From Haliea sp. (GTDB taxonomy: Bacteria > Pseudomonadota > Gammaproteobacteria > Pseudomonadales > Halieaceae): a stretch of DNA of 64,000 nt. The DNA lies in assembly GCA_016704305.1 (NCBI GenBank), contig JADJAL010000059.1, positions 133,681 through 197,680 of the forward strand, given 5' to 3'. A program made the translations under genes and the position numbers. The notes below the pieces were generated by a model that did not search any database, was not told where the DNA came from, and saw only the letters and a list, made by a program, of their open reading frames with translations. Of the stretch, positions 43,321 through 51,994 are shown piece after piece. The number at the start of each line of letters is the position of its first letter. Position 1 is the stretch's first letter.

Positions 43321-44046
43321 CTACCAGCTCGAAGTTTTGCGCCGCTTGGGCACCAGGCGTGGTGCCACCAGCGCGATAATCACGCCCAACAGCACCGCAA
43401 GTGCGCCGTTCATGAAATCCTCACTCTCAACCTTGTCCAGCAGGCGCCGGTTCTCGGCTTGCAGCATGTCCACTTCGGAGCGCAAATTCTCGGTTTTCTC
43501 AACCAGCCGGCGATTGTCGATGTCCAGTTGCTCGGCCTTTCCCGAAACCTGTTTCAGCCGGTGCAGCTCCTGTGCAACCGCGTTGAACTCCGCATCGCGG
43601 CTGCGCAGTTCTTCCAACAGTGCAGCCGGGTCCGTGGCTGACGGCGCATCGCCAGCGAGCACGCCATTGACGACGCGATCAACCCCATCATCCGGTGCAG
43701 CGGAAGCGGCATCGGTACCTGCAATCGCGCCAGCGGCCGCTTGCGCCGCGCGTTCCTGCGCAAGCCTGGCGTCTTGCGGTGAGAGTTCCAGCACCAGTTT
43801 TGCAGTGGGAATCCACCCCATGTCGCCGCTGTCGGTCGTGATGTCCGCCCACAGGCCATCCTCGGAGGTGCGCGACACCGTCAGGCGCGAGCCCTCGGCA
43901 ATGCCCCGGTGTACGATCGCGTAATCGTCCCCGGGACCGTCGCGCAGCGGCACGCTCTGGCTGCCGCTGACATAGCGAATATCCTGTGCCAGCGCGGTGG
44001 TGGAGAATAGGAATAGCAATAGCAGGAAAGGTGCAAAGAAGCGCAA
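43321..44046 (-). CDS. TIGR04211-type SH3 domain protein (YgiM-like)
   Basis: 241-residue exported membrane protein. Signal FFAPFLLLLFLFSTTALA, bacterial SH3 domain (IRYVSGSQSVPLRDGPGDDYAIVHRGI, GLWADITTDSGDMGWIPTAKL), an Ala-rich linker, a coiled coil (LLEELRSRDAEFNAVAQELHRL, LRSEVDMLQAENRRLLDKVES) and a C-terminal membrane anchor (FMNGALAVLLGVIIALVAPRL) with a basic tail. This order is the hallmark of the YgiM/TIGR04211 group, thought to act in the envelope; precise role unknown. Eleven bases separate it from the cyclophilin gene. Confidence 0.85.
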   Translation of the reverse strand: MRFFAPFLLLLFLFSTTALAQDIRYVSGSQSVPLRDGPGDDYAIVHRGIAEGSRLTVSRTSEDGLWADITTDSGDMGWIPTAKLVLELSPQDARLAQERAAQAAAGAIAGTDAASAAPDDGVDRVVNGVLAGDAPSATDPAALLEELRSRDAEFNAVAQELHRLKQVSGKAEQLDIDNRRLVEKTENLRSEVDMLQAENRRLLDKVESEDFMNGALAVLLGVIIALVAPRLVPKRRKTSSW

Positions 44047-44084
44047 TGTAAAGTCCTCGATAGGGCGTAATGGTGTGATATGGA

Positions 44085-44384
44085 TCAGGGCAGCACCAGC
44101 ATATACGGTTTGACCGTAATCTTGCTGAAAACCCCCGCGTCCACGTAGGGATCGGAATCGGCCCAGGCGGTGGCCGCCTCCAGGCTGTCGAATTCTGCGA
44201 TGATCAGGCTGCCGGTGAATCCCGCGTCGCCAGGTTCCGTGGTATCCAGTGCCGGATGGGGCCCGGCCGCGAGCAGTTTGCCCGCGTCGGCCAGTGCCTG
44301 CAGGCGCGCCAGGTGCGCGGGGCGGGCGCTCTTGCGCAGCGGCATGCTGTTTTCAACATCTTCGCAGAGTATGGCGTAGTGCAT
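44085..44384 (-). CDS. yciI: YciI-family protein
   Basis: 99 residues: MHYAILCEDVENSMPLRKSARPAHLARLQ and the C-terminal AWADSDPYVDAGVFSKITVKPY. The YciI fold is ferredoxin-like with a conserved His-Asp pair (RPAHLARL and DSDPY), as here. Muconolactone-isomerase-like chemistry has been suggested for relatives, but the cellular role is not known. It follows yciB by 35 bases on the same strand, the gene pair found in many gammaproteobacteria. Confidence 0.9.
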   Translation of the reverse strand: MHYAILCEDVENSMPLRKSARPAHLARLQALADAGKLLAAGPHPALDTTEPGDAGFTGSLIIAEFDSLEAATAWADSDPYVDAGVFSKITVKPYMLVLP

Positions 44385-44419
44385 CCGGGGTAGATCTCCG
44401 TTACAGGTCGGTCTGGTCG

Positions 44420-45013
44420 TTAGAGCGGTTGTTTGTCCGCCGCATCGTCTTTCAGGTGCGGGCTGATAAGGAGGGCGGTCAGTATGGTCAGTACCACGGT
44501 AAATCCGATCGCGGAATACAGTTTATAGCTGACCCACGTCGCCTCGCTGAAGCCGTACGCGACGTACAGGTTGAGGCCGCCGACGATGAAAAAGTTTGTC
44601 GTCCACAGCAGGTTGAGCCGCGTCCAGACGGCCTTGGGCAGATGCAACTGGCCGCCCAGCGTGCGCTGCATCAGGTTCCTGTCGCCGATGAACTGCGAGG
44701 CGCCGAATGCCAGCGCCAGCGCCCAGTTGAAAATTGTAGGCTTCCACTGGATGAACATCTGGTTGTGAAAGAACAGGGTCGCGCCGCCGAACACCAGCAC
44801 GGCGGACGCCAGCCACATCAGGCGTTTCTCGAACTTGCGTGTCAGTGCAAACGTAAAAAGCACCTGCAACACGGTGGCCGCCATCAGCACTGCCGTGGCC
44901 GAGTAAATGCCATCGAAATGGTACGTCCAGTCGCCCAGGGAAACACTTTTGCCGTCCAGCTGGTAGACGATAAAGAACAGCGCAATCGGAATGAACTCAG
45001 CGATTTGCTTCAT
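44420..45013 (-). CDS. yciB: inner membrane septation/envelope protein YciB (IspZ)
   Basis: 197-residue multi-pass membrane protein: MKQIAEFIPIALFFIVYQL is the standard YciB start, followed by GIYSATAVLMAATVLQVLFTF, FFHNQMFIQWKPTIFNWALALAF and LNLLWTTNFFIVGGLNLYVAYG. YciB links cell-envelope synthesis and division in E. coli. Five or so hydrophobic segments are visible. It is the first of a minus-strand pair with yciI and is divergent from the PHP-domain gene 100 bp away, so the shared space holds both promoters. Confidence 0.92.
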   Translation of the reverse strand: MKQIAEFIPIALFFIVYQLDGKSVSLGDWTYHFDGIYSATAVLMAATVLQVLFTFALTRKFEKRLMWLASAVLVFGGATLFFHNQMFIQWKPTIFNWALALAFGASQFIGDRNLMQRTLGGQLHLPKAVWTRLNLLWTTNFFIVGGLNLYVAYGFSEATWVSYKLYSAIGFTVVLTILTALLISPHLKDDAADKQPL

Positions 45014-45112
45014 GGATTCTACTGTGCTCCGGCTGTTACCATGTGGCGATGATTATTCAAGTGAAACCGATTCGTGGTGGTGGCGTCCAGAGCGCAATGC
45101 AGCGTAATTACT

Positions 45113-45955
45113 GTGCTGATTGACTTTCACACCCACACCAGCGCCTCCGACGGCGCCCTCGATCCCTGCGAGTTGGTGGCGCGCGCACTGGCCAGTAACA
45201 TCGACCTGTTCGCGATTACGGACCACGATACAGTGGCTGGTTACATGGCTGCCGCAGCTTATCACAGGCAACGCGACGACGGTATGCAACTGATTCCCGG
45301 CATCGAACTGTCCTGCCAGTGGTCCGGCACGACCGTCCACATTCTGGGCCTCGGCATTGATTGCGCGCACCCTGCGATGAGCGGCGCGCTGCAGACAATG
45401 TCAGGCGCGCGCGAGGAGCGCGGCGAAAAAATTGCGCAACGGCTTGCGGCTCGCGGCTTTGCGGGCGCCCTGCAAGGCGCCCTGGCGCTGGCGGGCGACA
45501 GCCATTTGGGGCGCCCGCACTTCGCCGCGTGGATGGTGGAGCAGGGGCATGTGCGCGACGAGAACCAGGCCTTCGACCTGTATCTGGGGCAGGGCAAGAC
45601 CGGTGATGTGAAAGCGTTCTGGCCGGAGCTGGCCGAGGTGACCCGGTGGATCGTGGACTCCGGCGGCGCTGCGTTGATCGCACACCCGTTGAAGTATCGT
45701 TTTACCGGCATGAAACTGCGGCGTCTCATCGAGGATTTTGTGGCGGCAGGCGGCTGCGGGATCGAGGTCGCGAGCGGCCGGCAAACGCGCGATCAACTCG
45801 CACAGCTCACTCGCCTGGCGCGGCAATATGCGCTTGAGGTCACCATTGGCAGCGATTTTCACCGCGACGCGCCCTACGGCGCACCGTTGGGTGTAGAATC
45901 CGCGCCCTTCGAGGGATTGCGCGGCGTCTGGGAGCGATGGGCGAGCGCGCAGTAG
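45113..45955 (+). CDS. PHP-domain phosphoesterase, RNase AM (YciV/TrpH) type
   Basis: About 280 residues. PHP metal-binding motifs: LIDFHTHTSASDGALDP, ITDHDTV, PGIELSCQW, AALIAHPLKY and IGSDFHRDAPYG, all intact. E. coli YciV (RNase AM) removes nucleotides 5' to 3' and hydrolyses 3',5'-nucleoside bisphosphates. The start is uncertain: GTG 45113 places MLIDFHTHT at the N-terminus, as in relatives; GTG 45074 is in frame upstream; neither has a strong ribosome site. yciO follows 66 bp later, as in many gammaproteobacteria. Confidence 0.88.
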   Translation: MLIDFHTHTSASDGALDPCELVARALASNIDLFAITDHDTVAGYMAAAAYHRQRDDGMQLIPGIELSCQWSGTTVHILGLGIDCAHPAMSGALQTMSGAREERGEKIAQRLAARGFAGALQGALALAGDSHLGRPHFAAWMVEQGHVRDENQAFDLYLGQGKTGDVKAFWPELAEVTRWIVDSGGAALIAHPLKYRFTGMKLRRLIEDFVAAGGCGIEVASGRQTRDQLAQLTRLARQYALEVTIGSDFHRDAPYGAPLGVESAPFEGLRGVWERWASAQ

Positions 45956-46021
45956 TAGCGAACAGTCGCGCAACAGACGCTAGCACCGCAATAAAAAGAA
46001 CCGATGAGCAAGAGATAACAC

Positions 46022-46645
46022 GTGAGCCAGTTTTTCCAGATCCACCCCGACAACCCCCAGGCGCGCCTTGTCCGCCAGGCCGTGGACATCATCAAGCAGG
46101 GTGGGGTAGTGGTGTACCCCACCGATTCCGCGTACGCACTCGGCTGCCATATCGGTGACAAGTCCGCGCTGGACCGCATCCGCCGCATCCGCAAACTCGA
46201 CGACCGGCACAACTTCACGCTGGTGTGCCGCGACCTGTCGGAGATTGCCACCTACGCCAAGGTGAGCAATGCGGCGTATCGCCTGCTGCGCCACACCACG
46301 CCCGGCCCGTACACCTTCATCCTGCCCGCGACCTCGGAAGTGCCGCGCCGCCTGATGCATCCCAAGCGCAAAACGGTCGGCCTGCGCGTGCCGGATAACG
46401 TCATCGCTGCAGCGCTATTGGCCGATCTCGGCGAGCCGCTGATGAGCGTGACCCTGATCATGCCCGGCGACGAGTTCCCCCTGATCGATCCCTACGATAT
46501 TCGCGAGACGCTGCAACACGAGGTCGATCTGGTGATCGATGGCGGTTACTGCGGTCTGGAGCCGACCACGGTGGTGGATCTGGCGGATGAAACGCCGGTG
46601 GTGATGCGGGTTGGCAAGGGAGATGTAGCGCCGTTTGCGGGTTAG
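46022..46645 (+). CDS. yciO: Sua5/YciO/YrdC-family protein YciO
   Basis: 207 residues. YrdC-like fold with VDIIKQGGVVVYPTDSAYALGCHIGDK, RRIRKLDDRHNFTLVCRDLSEI, TPGPYTFILPAT, KRKTVGLRVPDN and EPTTVVDLADETPVVMRVGKGD. The KxR...SxN-type threonylcarbamoyl-AMP motifs and the HxF wording match YciO rather than TsaC. YciO has weak TsaC-like activity in vitro. The start is GTG 46022; a purine-rich stretch (GATGAGCAAGAG) precedes it. Adjacent to the RNase AM gene. Confidence 0.92.
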   Translation: MSQFFQIHPDNPQARLVRQAVDIIKQGGVVVYPTDSAYALGCHIGDKSALDRIRRIRKLDDRHNFTLVCRDLSEIATYAKVSNAAYRLLRHTTPGPYTFILPATSEVPRRLMHPKRKTVGLRVPDNVIAAALLADLGEPLMSVTLIMPGDEFPLIDPYDIRETLQHEVDLVIDGGYCGLEPTTVVDLADETPVVMRVGKGDVAPFAG

Positions 46646-46699
46646 CATCGGGTAAGGCCATACAGTGGCAGACGCGGCCCCGCACCTTTCCCGCGTCAG

Positions 46700-46728
46700 T
46701 TGAGCAGCCATCGCACCAGGGCTACACT
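46700..46728 (+). promoter_or_regulatory. candidate sigma-70 promoter for lemA-TPM genes
   Basis: TTGAGC (46700-46705) and TACACT (46723-46728) are 17 bases apart, 27 bp before the lemA start at 46755, in the 109-bp gap after yciO. Spacing is ideal; both boxes differ from consensus by two bases. Based on sequence only. Confidence 0.5.
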
Positions 46729-46754
46729 GAATGCCCATTTGCGAGGGTGTCCTT

Positions 46755-47354
46755 ATGTTTCCTGTAAAACGCACGTTAATCATCGCTTGCCTGACCCTGT
46801 TGCTGGGCGGCTGCGGGTATAACAACCTCACCGCCGGGGATGAACAGGTCAAGGCGAGTTGGGCGGAAGTGATCAACCAGTACCAACGCCGCGCCGACCT
46901 GATTCCCAATCTGGTGAAAACAGTGGAGGCATTTGCCAAACAGGAGCGAGACGTGCTGGTCACGGTGACCGAGGCGCGCGCCAAAGTGGGTTCGATACAG
47001 GCCACGCCGGAGATGGTCAACGACCCCCAGGCCCTGCAACAGTTCCAGGCGGCGCAGGGTGAATTGTCCGGTGCATTGAGGCGACTGCTGGTCACCGTGG
47101 AGCGCTACCCGGAATTGAAATCGGACGCCAATTTCCGCGATTTGCAGGCGCAACTGGAAGGGACGGAAAACCGCATCACCGTCGCGCGCAACCGCTTTAT
47201 TGATGATGTACGTGCATACAACACCCTGGCGCGCTCGTTCCCTACCAATATCACCGCCATGGTGTTTGGGTTTGAGGTGAAACCCTCTTTCACTGTCGAA
47301 AACGAGGCCGAAATCTCCAAACCGCCGGAGGTCTCCTTCGGTAGCGATACCTGA
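46755..47354 (+). CDS. LemA-family lipoprotein
   Basis: 199 residues. ATG 46755 has GAGGG eight bases upstream and yields a lipoprotein signal (VKRTLIIACLTLLLGGCG, lipobox LGGC). The LemA signature follows: EVINQYQRRADLIPNLVKTVEAFAKQE, RDVLVTVTEARAKV, LSGALRRLLVTVERYPELKSDANFRDLQAQLEGTENRI and AYNTLARSFPTNI. LemA proteins are alpha-helical and sit at the outer or inner membrane; they co-occur with TPM-domain genes as here. The TPM gene begins 8 bp after its stop. Confidence 0.92.
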   Translation: MFPVKRTLIIACLTLLLGGCGYNNLTAGDEQVKASWAEVINQYQRRADLIPNLVKTVEAFAKQERDVLVTVTEARAKVGSIQATPEMVNDPQALQQFQAAQGELSGALRRLLVTVERYPELKSDANFRDLQAQLEGTENRITVARNRFIDDVRAYNTLARSFPTNITAMVFGFEVKPSFTVENEAEISKPPEVSFGSDT

Positions 47355-47362
47355 TACAGCCA

Positions 47363-48247
47363 ATGCGCCTGGCGCGCCTGCTCCTTGGCCAGTGGCTGCT
47401 GCTGGCGGCACTGACTGCAACGGCACAACCTGTGCAGGATGTACCGGTGTTGCGTCAGCGCGTGACCGACCTCACCGAAACACTCAGTGCCGATGCGCAA
47501 GCGGCGCTCACCGCCAGGCTGGCGCAGCTTGAGCGCGACACCGGGAGCCAGTTGGCCGTCCTCGTCGTGTCCTCCACCGCGCCGGAAGATATCGCCGCCT
47601 ACGCCATTCGGGTGGTTGACGCCTGGAAGCTGGGCAGGGAACAGGTCGACGATGGCGTGCTCCTGCTGGTCGCGCGGGATGACCGGCGCATCCGGATCGA
47701 GGTGGGCTACGGCCTGGAAGGCGCGATTCCGGACGCCCGCGCCAGGCAGGTCATCGACGACATCATCGCGCCGCATTTTCGCAGCGGAGACTACGCGGCC
47801 GGCATCAACGCGGGTGCCGATGCGATCGCGTCCTTGATTCGGGGCGAGCCACTGCCCGCGCCCATAGCCAGCAAAGCTGTCGGTAAGTCCAATATTGAAG
47901 CGGTGCTGCCGGTTCTCTTTATCGTTGCCTTGGTGCTCGGCGGCCTGTTGCGCCGCAGCCTCGGCGCCTTTCCCGGCGCTGCGGCTACCGGTGCGATTTC
48001 CGGCGTCGTTGCCTGGTTGCTGCTGGGTGTGCTGGGCGTGGCGCTGCTCGCGGGCGTGGTCGCATTTTTCATCAGCCTGTTCGGCGGTGGCGGTCCGGGA
48101 CGCTGGTCCAGCCACAGCCGCCATGGCGGTGGCCTCGGCGGCGGTTTCGGCGGCGGTGGTGGTGGATTCGGCGGTGGTGGTTTCGGGGGCGGTTTCGGCG
48201 GCGGGGGTGGTGGTTTCGGTGGCGGTGGCGCCTCGGGGGGATGGTGA
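47363..48247 (+). CDS. TPM-domain protein, YgcG-like, with Gly-rich C-terminus
   Basis: 294 residues. Signal peptide (LARLLLGQWLLLAALTATA), TPM domain (VPVLRQRVTDLTETLSADAQAAL, QLAVLVVSSTAPEDIAAYAIRV, DDGVLLLVARDDRRIRIEVGYGLEGAIPD, IDDIIAPHFRSGDYAAGINAG), two or three membrane segments (VLPVLFIVALVLGGLL, SGVVAWLLLGVLGVALLAGVVAFFISLF) and a tail of GGGF repeats of about 40 residues. TPM proteins are linked to membrane quality control and photosystem repair in plants. Overlaps the second TPM gene by 7 bases. Confidence 0.9.
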   Translation: MRLARLLLGQWLLLAALTATAQPVQDVPVLRQRVTDLTETLSADAQAALTARLAQLERDTGSQLAVLVVSSTAPEDIAAYAIRVVDAWKLGREQVDDGVLLLVARDDRRIRIEVGYGLEGAIPDARARQVIDDIIAPHFRSGDYAAGINAGADAIASLIRGEPLPAPIASKAVGKSNIEAVLPVLFIVALVLGGLLRRSLGAFPGAAATGAISGVVAWLLLGVLGVALLAGVVAFFISLFGGGGPGRWSSHSRHGGGLGGGFGGGGGGFGGGGFGGGFGGGGGGFGGGGASGGW

Positions 48248-48744
48248 GCATGAAGAATCGCTACCTGCGCAATGTGTTCACCACGCGTTGGTCCATGCGG
48301 CGAGCATTCCCCGGCGATTTGCTCGACGACATCGAGCAGGCGATACAGGCTTCCGAGCGGCAGCACAACGCCGAGTTTCGCTTCGCGATCGAAGCCGCGC
48401 TGGATGCGCCGATGCTGCTTCGCGGCTGCAGTCCGCGCGAGCGGGCGATGGAGGTATTCTCCAACCTGCGCATCTGGGATACGGCAGCCAATAATGGCGT
48501 GCTCATCTATCTGCTGCTGTCGGAGCACGCTATCGAAATCGTCGCGGATCGCGGTTACAACGGCAAAGTCAGCACGCGGCAATGGCAGGACATTTGCGAC
48601 GCCATGCGCGAGCTGTTCCAGGGCGGACACTATCGAGAGGGCGCCCTGCGGGGCATCGAGATGATTACCGCCGTGGTGAGCGGGCATTTCCCGCCCGACC
48701 CGAGCGACCGCAACGAGTTACCGAACCAGCCGGTGCTGATGTAG
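48241..48744 (+). CDS. second TPM-domain protein (YgcG-like, soluble)
   Basis: 167 residues without signal peptide. RRAFPGDLLDDIEQAIQASERQHNAEFRFAIEAAL, CSPRERAMEVFSNLRIWDTAANNGVLIYLLLSEHAIEIVADRGYNGKVS and GHYREGALRGIEMI form a TPM fold similar to but shorter than the preceding gene's. Gene order lemA-TPM-TPM is widely conserved and suggests the products work together at the membrane. Start may be ATG 48241 or ATG 48250. Confidence 0.88.
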   Translation: MVSMKNRYLRNVFTTRWSMRRAFPGDLLDDIEQAIQASERQHNAEFRFAIEAALDAPMLLRGCSPRERAMEVFSNLRIWDTAANNGVLIYLLLSEHAIEIVADRGYNGKVSTRQWQDICDAMRELFQGGHYREGALRGIEMITAVVSGHFPPDPSDRNELPNQPVLM

Positions 48745-48779
48745 GCAGCAGCCAGGGCGGCACTGAGGGAATCCAACAC

Positions 48780-49598
48780 ATGAGCATCATTGACTACAGC
48801 GCGCCACGGCGACTGCTGGCTGTCGCGCGCGGCCATCCCTATGAGCGCGAGGCGTTCGCCGGGTTGTTGCAGGGCCTCGACGACTTCGATGTCTGCCATG
48901 TCGAGCAACCGGCCGCGCAGTTGTGTTTCACAGCGCGGGCGGCGCGCGAATTCGACGCCATCGTCTGCTACGACATGCCCGGCGTGGATTTCACCGCGCC
49001 TGACGCGCCGCGCCCGGTCACGCCGGACCCTGCGTTTGCGCGTGATTTCCTCGCGATGCTCGAACAGGGCGTGGGTGTCGTGTTCCTGCACCATGCGCTG
49101 GCCGCATGGCCGGCCTGGCCCGAGTACGCCGAGATCATCGGCGGTCGCTTCCACTATCGCCCGGCGCAGCTGCGCGGCCAGCCGTGGCCGGACTCCGGTT
49201 ATCGCCACGCGGTGCATCACCGCGTAACAACAGTGGCCGCGCACCCGGTGACGGCGGGCATTCCCGCGCACTTCGACATGACGGACGAACTGTACCTCTG
49301 CCCTGTGTTCGAAGCGGATGTCGTGCCGCTGCTGCGCAGTGATTACGACTTTCATCCCGACAATTTCTACTCCGCCGCCAGGGCCGTCGCCGGAGAACTG
49401 CATTCGCGCGCCGGGTGGAGCCATCCGCCCGGTTCCAGCCTCGTGGGTTGGGCAAAGCACTGGGGCGCCAGCCCGATTGTGTATCTGCAGGGCGGTGACG
49501 ATGCAGCGGCCCTGGGGAATGCGCATTTTCGCCGGCTGGTGCACAACGCGGTGCGCTGGGTCGCCAGTGACGAGGCGCGCGACTGGGTTGCCAGATGA
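48780..49598 (+). CDS. ThuA-like domain protein
   Basis: 272 residues with the ThuA (trehalose-utilisation-like, class I glutamine amidotransferase-like) fold: LLAVARGHPYEREAFAGLLQGLD, FDAIVCYDMPGV, GVGVVFLHHALAAWPAWPEYAEIIGGRFHY, PVTAGIPAHFDMTDELYLCPV and SSLVGWAKHWGASPIVYLQGGDDAAAL. ATG 48780 follows GAGGGA at nine bases. Relatives act in sugar metabolism but biochemistry is thin. It starts 35 bp after the second TPM gene; a functional link is not obvious. The 27-bp gap to the convergent 2OG gene is too short for much else. Confidence 0.82.
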   Translation: MSIIDYSAPRRLLAVARGHPYEREAFAGLLQGLDDFDVCHVEQPAAQLCFTARAAREFDAIVCYDMPGVDFTAPDAPRPVTPDPAFARDFLAMLEQGVGVVFLHHALAAWPAWPEYAEIIGGRFHYRPAQLRGQPWPDSGYRHAVHHRVTTVAAHPVTAGIPAHFDMTDELYLCPVFEADVVPLLRSDYDFHPDNFYSAARAVAGELHSRAGWSHPPGSSLVGWAKHWGASPIVYLQGGDDAAALGNAHFRRLVHNAVRWVASDEARDWVAR

Positions 49599-49625
49599 TC
49601 CCCGGGACGGCTCGCCAGCTGTCAG

Positions 49626-50669
49626 TTAGCCGTCTTTCAATCCGGCGTTTCCAAAGGAAGCCAATTCCCTGTACTTGCCCGGCAGGGATATCTCGCCTTT
49701 GGCCACGCGTTGTTTGAGATAGCGGAAGGTTTGCATGGTCTGCGCCAATAAATGATCGCCGCAGATAATGGGCTCGCTGACAGCGCCGACGTTCTGTGGA
49801 AGCAAAGACTGTATCGGCGCGACGGGTGTTTCGTAATCAAGGCTGGAAAAAAACGGGAACGAGTAGCGCTCCTGTTTCACCTGCCTGACGCGGTGGGACG
49901 TGGCGACCCAGCGACCGCTGGTGACGACTTCCATCATGTCGCCAATATTGATAACAAAGCAGCCGTCCACCAGCGGGACGTTGATCCATTCGTTGGCGCC
50001 ATTGAGCACCTGCAGGCCCGGTGCGGTGGGGAGCAGTATCGTAAAAAACTCATAGTCGGTATGGGCGCCAATGCCAGAGTCATTTTCTGTCGCGGCGGGA
50101 TTATCGAAGTAATGAAGTAGTCGAAGTTGGCTCGGTGGTTTACTCAGGTGTCGCGTGAACGTGTCCTCGGGCAGTCCCAGTGCCAGCGCAAAGCCCTTGA
50201 ACAGGGTCCGGCTAAGCGACAGCATCCCGTCATAGTAAGCCTTGACCGCTCGCTTGAAGGCTTCATTATCAGGCCATTGGTTGGACGCATCCTCTACGAA
50301 TCGAGCCATCAGGCTACTGGATTCAAAGCCAATATCGTAAGCCTCCTTTAAGTCGACGGTCGGGTTGTAAAACTCCTCCTCGCCCTGGGGTACATAGCCG
50401 CTATGGTTTGCCGACAGTCCAATGTAATTGGACATCTTGCGTTCCAGGTCCTGGGAGAAAAAATCCCTGGTGGCTGCTTTAAGGTCATCTATCAGCGCCG
50501 GCGCTATGTGATGCCCCTGCAGATAGAGGAAGCCCGCTTCGCTGGCGGCTCTTCCGAGCGCCATGGCTGCCCGCTTGCGGTCTTCAAGGTCAGCGGAAAA
50601 AAGACCTGAGATGTCAACTATCGGCAGCCGGGTAAACGCTGTGTGCGATGTCTCAGGCGAAGACGTCAT
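49626..50669 (-). CDS. 2-oxoglutarate/Fe(II) oxygenase, isopenicillin N synthase family
   Basis: 347 residues. N-terminal DIOX_N-like region (LPIVDISGLFSADLEDRKRAAM, AGFLYLQGHHI), then the iron-binding facial triad: GIGAHTDYEFFTIL (HxD) and WVATSHRVRQ (His), with RYSFPFF supplying the 2OG-binding Arg-x-Ser. Bacterial members hydroxylate or desaturate small molecules, often amino-acid-like. It lies 20 bp downstream of an orphan NitT/TauT binding protein on the same strand, so it may act on the imported compound. Substrate unknown. Confidence 0.88.
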   Translation of the reverse strand: MTSSPETSHTAFTRLPIVDISGLFSADLEDRKRAAMALGRAASEAGFLYLQGHHIAPALIDDLKAATRDFFSQDLERKMSNYIGLSANHSGYVPQGEEEFYNPTVDLKEAYDIGFESSSLMARFVEDASNQWPDNEAFKRAVKAYYDGMLSLSRTLFKGFALALGLPEDTFTRHLSKPPSQLRLLHYFDNPAATENDSGIGAHTDYEFFTILLPTAPGLQVLNGANEWINVPLVDGCFVINIGDMMEVVTSGRWVATSHRVRQVKQERYSFPFFSSLDYETPVAPIQSLLPQNVGAVSEPIICGDHLLAQTMQTFRYLKQRVAKGEISLPGKYRELASFGNAGLKDG

Positions 50670-50689
50670 GGCAGATCGTTCTACAGGAA

Positions 50690-51673
50690 TTACATACCCA
50701 TGATGATGGATGGGTCGATATAACTGTCGATCGCCGCTGGCGACTTGTAAATTTCATACTTCACATTAAAGGCGTCGGACACTTCACTGGAACCGTAAAC
50801 GGATTGCAGTCCCTGCGCTTTCGTCATCACCGCCTTCGATTCCTCCAGCGTCAGAATTTTGGTGCCCGCAAGTAGAGGTTTATATTGCTCCGGCGCCAAC
50901 CCCACGCGAGCAGCCATGATACTGATGGCCTCAGGTTGGGTTTTGGGGTCATTCAAGTAATCAACCACGCGATACCACACCTTGACGACCTTTTCCCAGT
51001 CCGACTTTCTCTCTGCCAGGGAACCGGGCGAAACAACAAACATGTCGTAGATAAGCCCGGGCGCGTCTTTCGAGGTGGCAATCGCCGTTGAACCTGGCAC
51101 CTGCGTGAGAGCCTGTCCGGAGCTCGGTTGCCAAGCGACGATCGCATCAACGTCTCCAGACGCCAGTACTTGCGGTGTTTCATTGGTTGGGACATTCACC
51201 AGCTCAACATCTGTCTCGCTGAGGCCAGCCCGTTCCAGCGCATCCAGCAATAAGAGATGACTGACAAAACCGACCTCTACGCCGATCTTTTTACCCTTCA
51301 AATCCGCTACGGTGTTGATGCCCTGCCTGGCGACGATCATGTCGTTGCCATTGCTGTAATCGGTCACCATGAACATGATGCCTTGCGCGCCCGACGCGCC
51401 GAGGACCAGCGTGTCACCATTGGTTATACCGACAGCATCCAGTTTGCCCGCTGCAAACGCGTCCATGGACGCCACATAATCAAACCATTCAAATTCAACA
51501 TCGACCCCCGCTTCTTCAAACCAGTTTTTCTCGATGGCCACTTCCCAGGCGACAAAGCCGGGCCAATCGGAATAGCCAATTTTTAGTGGCTCCGCCGCCT
51601 GCGCAAATGTTCCCACCCAACTGAGAAGCAATGCACACACCGTGCTTTTTACAATGGCGTTAATTGTAGTCAT
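50690..51673 (-). CDS. NitT/TauT-family ABC substrate-binding protein (orphan)
   Basis: 327 residues. Signal peptide (AIVKSTVCALLLSWVGTFAQA) and the SsuA/TauA-type fold: LKIGYSDWPGFVAWEVAIEKNWFEEAGVDVEFEWFDY, MDAFAAGKLDAVGITNGD, QGINTVADLKGKKIGVEVGFVSHLLLLDAL and VPTNETPQVLASGDVDAIVAWQPSSGQAL. No permease or ATPase gene is next to it; the next gene is the 2OG oxygenase. A 3' remnant of an SsuB/TauB-type ATPase lies 5.8 kb away at 57477, so the transporter may have been split by rearrangement. Confidence 0.9.
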   Translation of the reverse strand: MTTINAIVKSTVCALLLSWVGTFAQAAEPLKIGYSDWPGFVAWEVAIEKNWFEEAGVDVEFEWFDYVASMDAFAAGKLDAVGITNGDTLVLGASGAQGIMFMVTDYSNGNDMIVARQGINTVADLKGKKIGVEVGFVSHLLLLDALERAGLSETDVELVNVPTNETPQVLASGDVDAIVAWQPSSGQALTQVPGSTAIATSKDAPGLIYDMFVVSPGSLAERKSDWEKVVKVWYRVVDYLNDPKTQPEAISIMAARVGLAPEQYKPLLAGTKILTLEESKAVMTKAQGLQSVYGSSEVSDAFNVKYEIYKSPAAIDSYIDPSIIMGM

Positions 51674-51994
51674 GGAATAAACCCTTGATGGCTGGTTGGC
51701 CGGTGATTATGTACTTCAATATCTGTGCCAGTTTTAAATGCGCAATTTGTAGCGCTATGTGGCCGAATTACGAGTAAAGCCGTCATGCGACAGCTTTCGG
51801 CGCACCAATACGGCGCCGAATGATCCTTCCTGGTGCAATTCCATGCCGCCGACACCGGCCAATCGCCGCCGGGCCTGGGATGAAATCAGGATTGGAGAGT
51901 AAGTGCTTCATCGGTTAACCAGCGAACATTTTTTTCGCAGCTTCCATCGTCTGCTTGCCGCGCGTATGCTCAGCGCTGATGCAATGACAGGAGA
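51674..51994. other. 321-bp intergenic space between divergent genes
   Basis: Separates the NitT/TauT binding protein (minus) and the lactonase-like gene (plus), so it should carry both promoters. The only structure I see is TTCGGCGC (51796-51803) and GCGCCGAA (51813-51820), perfect 8-nt arms with a 9-nt loop, which could be an operator or a transcript hairpin. AAATGCGCAATTTG and other AT-rich parts are unremarkable. No gene, including small ones, is supported. Confidence 0.5.
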